DNA of 24,641 nt from CAZUXY01 sp964624235 (GTDB lineage: Bacteria > Spirochaetota > UBA4802 > UBA5368). Below, in pieces: positions 22,096 to 24,641 of this stretch. The notes under the pieces are model-generated. The model had not been told where the DNA came from and made no database searches. It saw only the letters and a program-made list of their open reading frames with translations. Location: NCBI GenBank assembly GCA_964624235.1, contig CAZUXY010000061.1:1-24641 (forward strand). The letters are read 5' to 3'. The position numbers were made by a program, and so were the translations under genes. How positions within the stretch are numbered: position 1 is the stretch's first letter; every line of letters begins with the position of its first letter.

Positions 22096-23649
22096 TCATC
22101 CGCCCAGGATCCCCTGCATCTCCTGCGACCTGCCGCCGAGGCGACCGGAAAGCTCTTTGAGTATCTCCAGATGTCGGGATATGTCCCTGGAGGTGGTGCT
22201 CATGCCGTCTGTCCAGCGGATAATGGTATGCACCAGTTCGGACTGCTTCCGGGAATGCTGGATTATCTCACCGGCGGCGTTATAGACATCCATGGTCGTG
22301 TTGTAGAGCTCCTTGTTTTCATTATGTTCCCGTGATGTCTTGTCGTTGAGCTCCTGCATGAATGTAGTGTTGTGTTTGACGAATTCGATTATCCAGTTGA
22401 GATAGCGCGCCATGTTCTCGACCGTGGAATAGACCTGTTCAATATTTTCGACCGTTTTACGGATTATCGCCTCTATCTCTTTGGAAGAATCGACGCTCTT
22501 CCCGGCGAGCTTGGATATCTCGTCGGCGACCACCGCGAAGCCCCTGCCGTACTCACCTGCCCGCGCCGATTCGATGGCCGCATTGAGGGACAGCAGATTG
22601 GTCATATCGGCGATGTCGCTGATGGTCTGGGATATCTCCTCTATCTTTTTTGAGTTGTCCCTCATGTTTTTAATGGCCGAAAGGCTCTCGGCGACATGCT
22701 TTTCGTTCACCTCCGCGAGGCTCAGGGCTTCCCGCGCCTTTTTCCCCTGGTCCAAGCTGTCTTTCAGGATAACATCCATCAGTTCCGATATTTCCTGGAT
22801 GCGGGACACGTTTTTTTCGGACGACAGGTACTGGTTTTCGGTCTTGCGGTTGATGTCGTCGATGGAGTTGATGATTTCCCCCGATATAGTACCGATTTCC
22901 ACCATGAGCCGGCTGTTTTCAGAGACGATACCGTCTATCATGGTGGTGGATTCGATAAGGTCATGGTTTCCCTTCAGCAGTTCTTCAGCGGTGGATTTTA
23001 CCGCACCCAGAAGGTTCTCAATGGCCCTGGCGCGATCCGTCGCCTCGCTGCGGGCCTTTTCCAGTTTCGAGATGTTCTTATTGGTGAAGTCCGCCATAAC
23101 GTAGAGGAAATACGTAAAGGCTATAAGGAAAAGTATCTTGGGTATCTCGGAAGCGAGCCTAAGGGTGTCCACCGCGAAAGCCCTGGACGGATCGGTGGTG
23201 AACACCAGGTTGCCCAGCGCCACCGACAGCACCAGCAGTATCAGATGGGTGATTACCGCGAATGATCCGTAATAAAGGGCAAGGGGTTTATTATAGCGGA
23301 GTCCCGTCATTATCCCGAAAAGAAAATAAACCGTAAACGTGGCCGGTTCTTTCATGGTCATGGCGTACCCGGTGTGGGGATCGAAAGAAAAGGCCAGGCG
23401 AAGCGAAAAAATGAACAATACCTCCATGCCGACTGAAATATAAATGAGTGACTTCGATACAATACCCTTTCTGATGTAGAAGTGATTGACGACGGCCAGT
23501 GCGAAATAGATACCCGTGACGGTAAAAATCGAACCATATACCATGGGATCCGACCCGCCCCTTAATGAAGAAATCCCGGCGATCATAAAAAAAGCGGCGA
23601 AAATATAACGGGTCCTGTTGATCAGCCGTTCAGTAGATATACTGCTCAT
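22096..23649 (-). CDS. Methyl-accepting chemotaxis protein with multi-pass membrane sensor
   Basis: 517 residues from the ATG at 23649, which has GGAGG five bases upstream; the in-frame ATG at 23661 would place that site inside the gene. The N-terminal 190 residues hold about six membrane helices with short loops and no periplasmic ligand domain, unlike the usual two-helix receptor. No HAMP domain is evident; a helix follows directly (ISKLEKARSEATDRARAIEN). The long coiled-coil signalling domain contains the hairpin tip DIADMTNLLSLNAAIESARAGE (about 345-366) and GRGFAVVADEISKLA, where CheW and CheA bind. There is no CheR-tethering pentapeptide at the end. The ligand is likely membrane-borne, hydrophobic, or a physical signal, which is inference. 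No other chemotaxis gene is in the window. Confidence 0.92.
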   Translation of the reverse strand: MSSISTERLINRTRYIFAAFFMIAGISSLRGGSDPMVYGSIFTVTGIYFALAVVNHFYIRKGIVSKSLIYISVGMEVLFIFSLRLAFSFDPHTGYAMTMKEPATFTVYFLFGIMTGLRYNKPLALYYGSFAVITHLILLVLSVALGNLVFTTDPSRAFAVDTLRLASEIPKILFLIAFTYFLYVMADFTNKNISKLEKARSEATDRARAIENLLGAVKSTAEELLKGNHDLIESTTMIDGIVSENSRLMVEIGTISGEIINSIDDINRKTENQYLSSEKNVSRIQEISELMDVILKDSLDQGKKAREALSLAEVNEKHVAESLSAIKNMRDNSKKIEEISQTISDIADMTNLLSLNAAIESARAGEYGRGFAVVADEISKLAGKSVDSSKEIEAIIRKTVENIEQVYSTVENMARYLNWIIEFVKHNTTFMQELNDKTSREHNENKELYNTTMDVYNAAGEIIQHSRKQSELVHTIIRWTDGMSTTSRDISRHLEILKELSGRLGGRSQEMQGILGG

Positions 23650-23679
23650 AGAATCCTCCATCAGGATATAGAATCACTC

Positions 23680-23698
23680 CTCTGCAGTCATTGCAGAG
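23680..23698. repeat. Inverted repeat CTCTGCA-N5-TGCAGAG upstream of the chemoreceptor
   Basis: Perfect 7-base arms (23680-23686 and 23692-23698) around GTCAT, about 30 bases before the receptor start on its leader side. It could be an operator or an RNA hairpin close to the ribosome site. Just upstream on the minus strand is CTGACA followed 17 bases later by TACTCT, a weak promoter candidate placing the repeat near the transcription start. Confidence 0.4.
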
Positions 23699-23902
23699 TA
23701 AAATAGAGTCACGGTGATGTCAGTGGTAAACATATGCGAGGCGGTCGATGTCAATGATCAGAGGGAAAAGGATCAGGTCTGCACGTAATCCGGTAATCTT
23801 ATCAGCCGCCGCCGGGCGCGGTTCTTAAACCGTACCTCCCTCACGATTTGTTAGATACAGGAAACAATCGGTTGCAAATATAGTATCTTTCGCCGTTTTT
23901 CT

Positions 23903-23932
23903 TTGACGGCGTCACCGGTTTTGTGGTAAAGT
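23903..23932 (+). promoter_or_regulatory. Candidate sigma70 promoter for the ADP-ribosylglycohydrolase gene
   Basis: TTGACG (23903-23908) and TAAAGT (23927-23932) with an 18-base spacer. A perfect 11-base palindrome TGACG-G-CGTCA (23904-23914) lies on the -35 and could be a regulator site. Expected start of transcription is near 23939. Confidence 0.45.
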
Positions 23933-24021
23933 GGGGAATTGAAAAAGTCAAGAAGGATATCATGTCATGACGGTGGAAAAAAATATTACCGGTGACAGGT
24001 GTTCAGGGGAGGTTATGCGAA

Positions 24022-24641
24022 ATGCTGGGCGCCATTGCCGGTGACATAATCGGTTCGGTCTATGAGCACCGCCCGGTCAAAACGACGGATTTCCCTCTTT
24101 TCAGCGACGACTGCCGTTATACCGACGACACGGTTCTTACGGTTGCGGTGGCCGATTGTATAATGCAAGGAGGTGAGTACGGGGAATATCTTTACAGGTA
24201 CGGCCACAGGTATCCCGATGCGGGTTACGGGGGTTCATTCATAAGATGGCTTCGTTCAGAAAAACGGGTTCCCTACGGCAGCTGGGGGAACGGATCCGCC
24301 ATGCGGGTAAGCCCGGTGGGTTGTGCGTTCGATGACCTTGACAGGGTGCTCGACGAAGCGCGCAGAAGCGCGGAGGTGACTCATAATCATCCCGAAGGGA
24401 TCAGGGGCGCGCAGGCCACGGCGGCGGCGGTCTACCTGGCGAGAAAAGGGACCTCCAAAGACGAGATCAGGGACTACCTGGAGAGGGAATTTTCCTACAA
24501 TCTGCGCCGCAACCTCAGTGAGATCAGGCCCCTGTACGCATTCGATGTAAGCTGCCAGGGTACGGTTCCCGAAGCCGTAATCGCCTTTATGGAATCGGAA
24601 GGTTATGAAGACGCCGTGAGAAAAGCGGTGTCCCTTGGAGG
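24022..24641 (+). CDS. ADP-ribosylglycohydrolase family protein (partial)
   Basis: The first 206 codons; the 3' end lies outside the window. It begins MLGAIAGDIIGSVYE, the usual opening of the DraG/ADP-ribosylglycohydrolase (COG1397) family. The dinuclear metal site motif YTDDT is at 33-37, GNGSAMRVSPVG at 89-100, and the HNHPEG segment at 121-126 also matches. These enzymes remove ADP-ribose from arginine or other acceptors, or hydrolyse related nucleosides. The start ATG at 24022 has AGGGGAGG nine bases upstream; the ATG at 24015 is out of frame and too close to that site. No partner ADP-ribosyltransferase is visible in the window. A leader frame from 23967 overlaps the first codons. Confidence 0.9.
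   Translation, partial: MLGAIAGDIIGSVYEHRPVKTTDFPLFSDDCRYTDDTVLTVAVADCIMQGGEYGEYLYRYGHRYPDAGYGGSFIRWLRSEKRVPYGSWGNGSAMRVSPVGCAFDDLDRVLDEARRSAEVTHNHPEGIRGAQATAAAVYLARKGTSKDEIRDYLEREFSYNLRRNLSEIRPLYAFDVSCQGTVPEAVIAFMESEGYEDAVRKAVSLG

Larger units (their letters stand above)
23650..24021. other. Divergent intergenic region between chemoreceptor and ADP-ribosylglycohydrolase
   Basis: About 370 bases. It contains the inverted repeat at 23680-23698, a plus-strand promoter candidate at 23903-23932, and a possible 25-codon leader frame (23967-24044, MTVEKNITGDRC...) with AAGGA nine bases upstream, ending inside the next gene. The stretch 23740-23890 shows nothing I can name. Confidence 0.4.

Overview
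The window reads as about 24.6 kb of chromosome from an anaerobic, double-membraned (Gram-negative type) bacterium of roughly 50-55 % GC. The grounds are an Rnf redox-driven ion pump in the order C-D-G-E-A, an Mla-type (MCE) lipid transport cluster, a lipoprotein and a chemoreceptor. The small cysteine protein ahead of rnfC, the Mla layout and the tolerant lipobox make a member of Spirochaetota my best guess. The sigma factor has some Bacteroidota-like wording in region 2.4, so the phylum is not settled. No rRNA, tRNA, CRISPR array, insertion sequence or phage gene is visible.

Layout. 1-4285 (minus): an Rnf operon read right to left, namely a 92-residue cysteine-rich protein, rnfC, rnfD, rnfG, rnfE and the start of rnfA (cut by the window edge), with a good sigma70-like promoter at 4400-4429. 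4776-8201 (plus): two tandem B12-binding-type radical SAM genes, both exactly 521 codons, clearly a duplication. 8279-10632 (minus): a membrane-anchored DUF4015-type putative glycoside hydrolase followed by a SAM methyltransferase. 10866-13179 (plus): mlaE, an mlaF-like gene and mlaD, then a family 2 glycosyltransferase (13296-14168). 14104-16242 (minus): a sigma-70 factor and, 3 bases behind it, a membrane-anchored propeller-like protein whose end overlaps the glycosyltransferase tail to tail. 16550-17368 (minus): a lipoprotein of unknown function. 17893-22048 (plus): a CPBP intramembrane protease, purU, a Uup-like ABC-F ATPase and a coupled small exported protein. 22096-23649 (minus): a chemoreceptor with a multi-pass membrane sensor. 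24022-end (plus): the start of an ADP-ribosylglycohydrolase.

Most of this is core-type gene content. The most unusual item is the MlaF-like protein at 11674-12438: it keeps the length, order and general sequence of an ABC ATPase but has lost the Walker A lysine, the Walker B aspartate, the signature motif and the switch histidine together, although it sits intact between ordinary-looking mlaE and mlaD. It should be an ATPase-dead subunit, which raises the question of what powers this transporter. Second-tier items are the cysteine protein that heads the Rnf operon, the radical SAM duplication, and several inverted repeats placed at promoters. I did not find a convincing wholly new multi-gene system.
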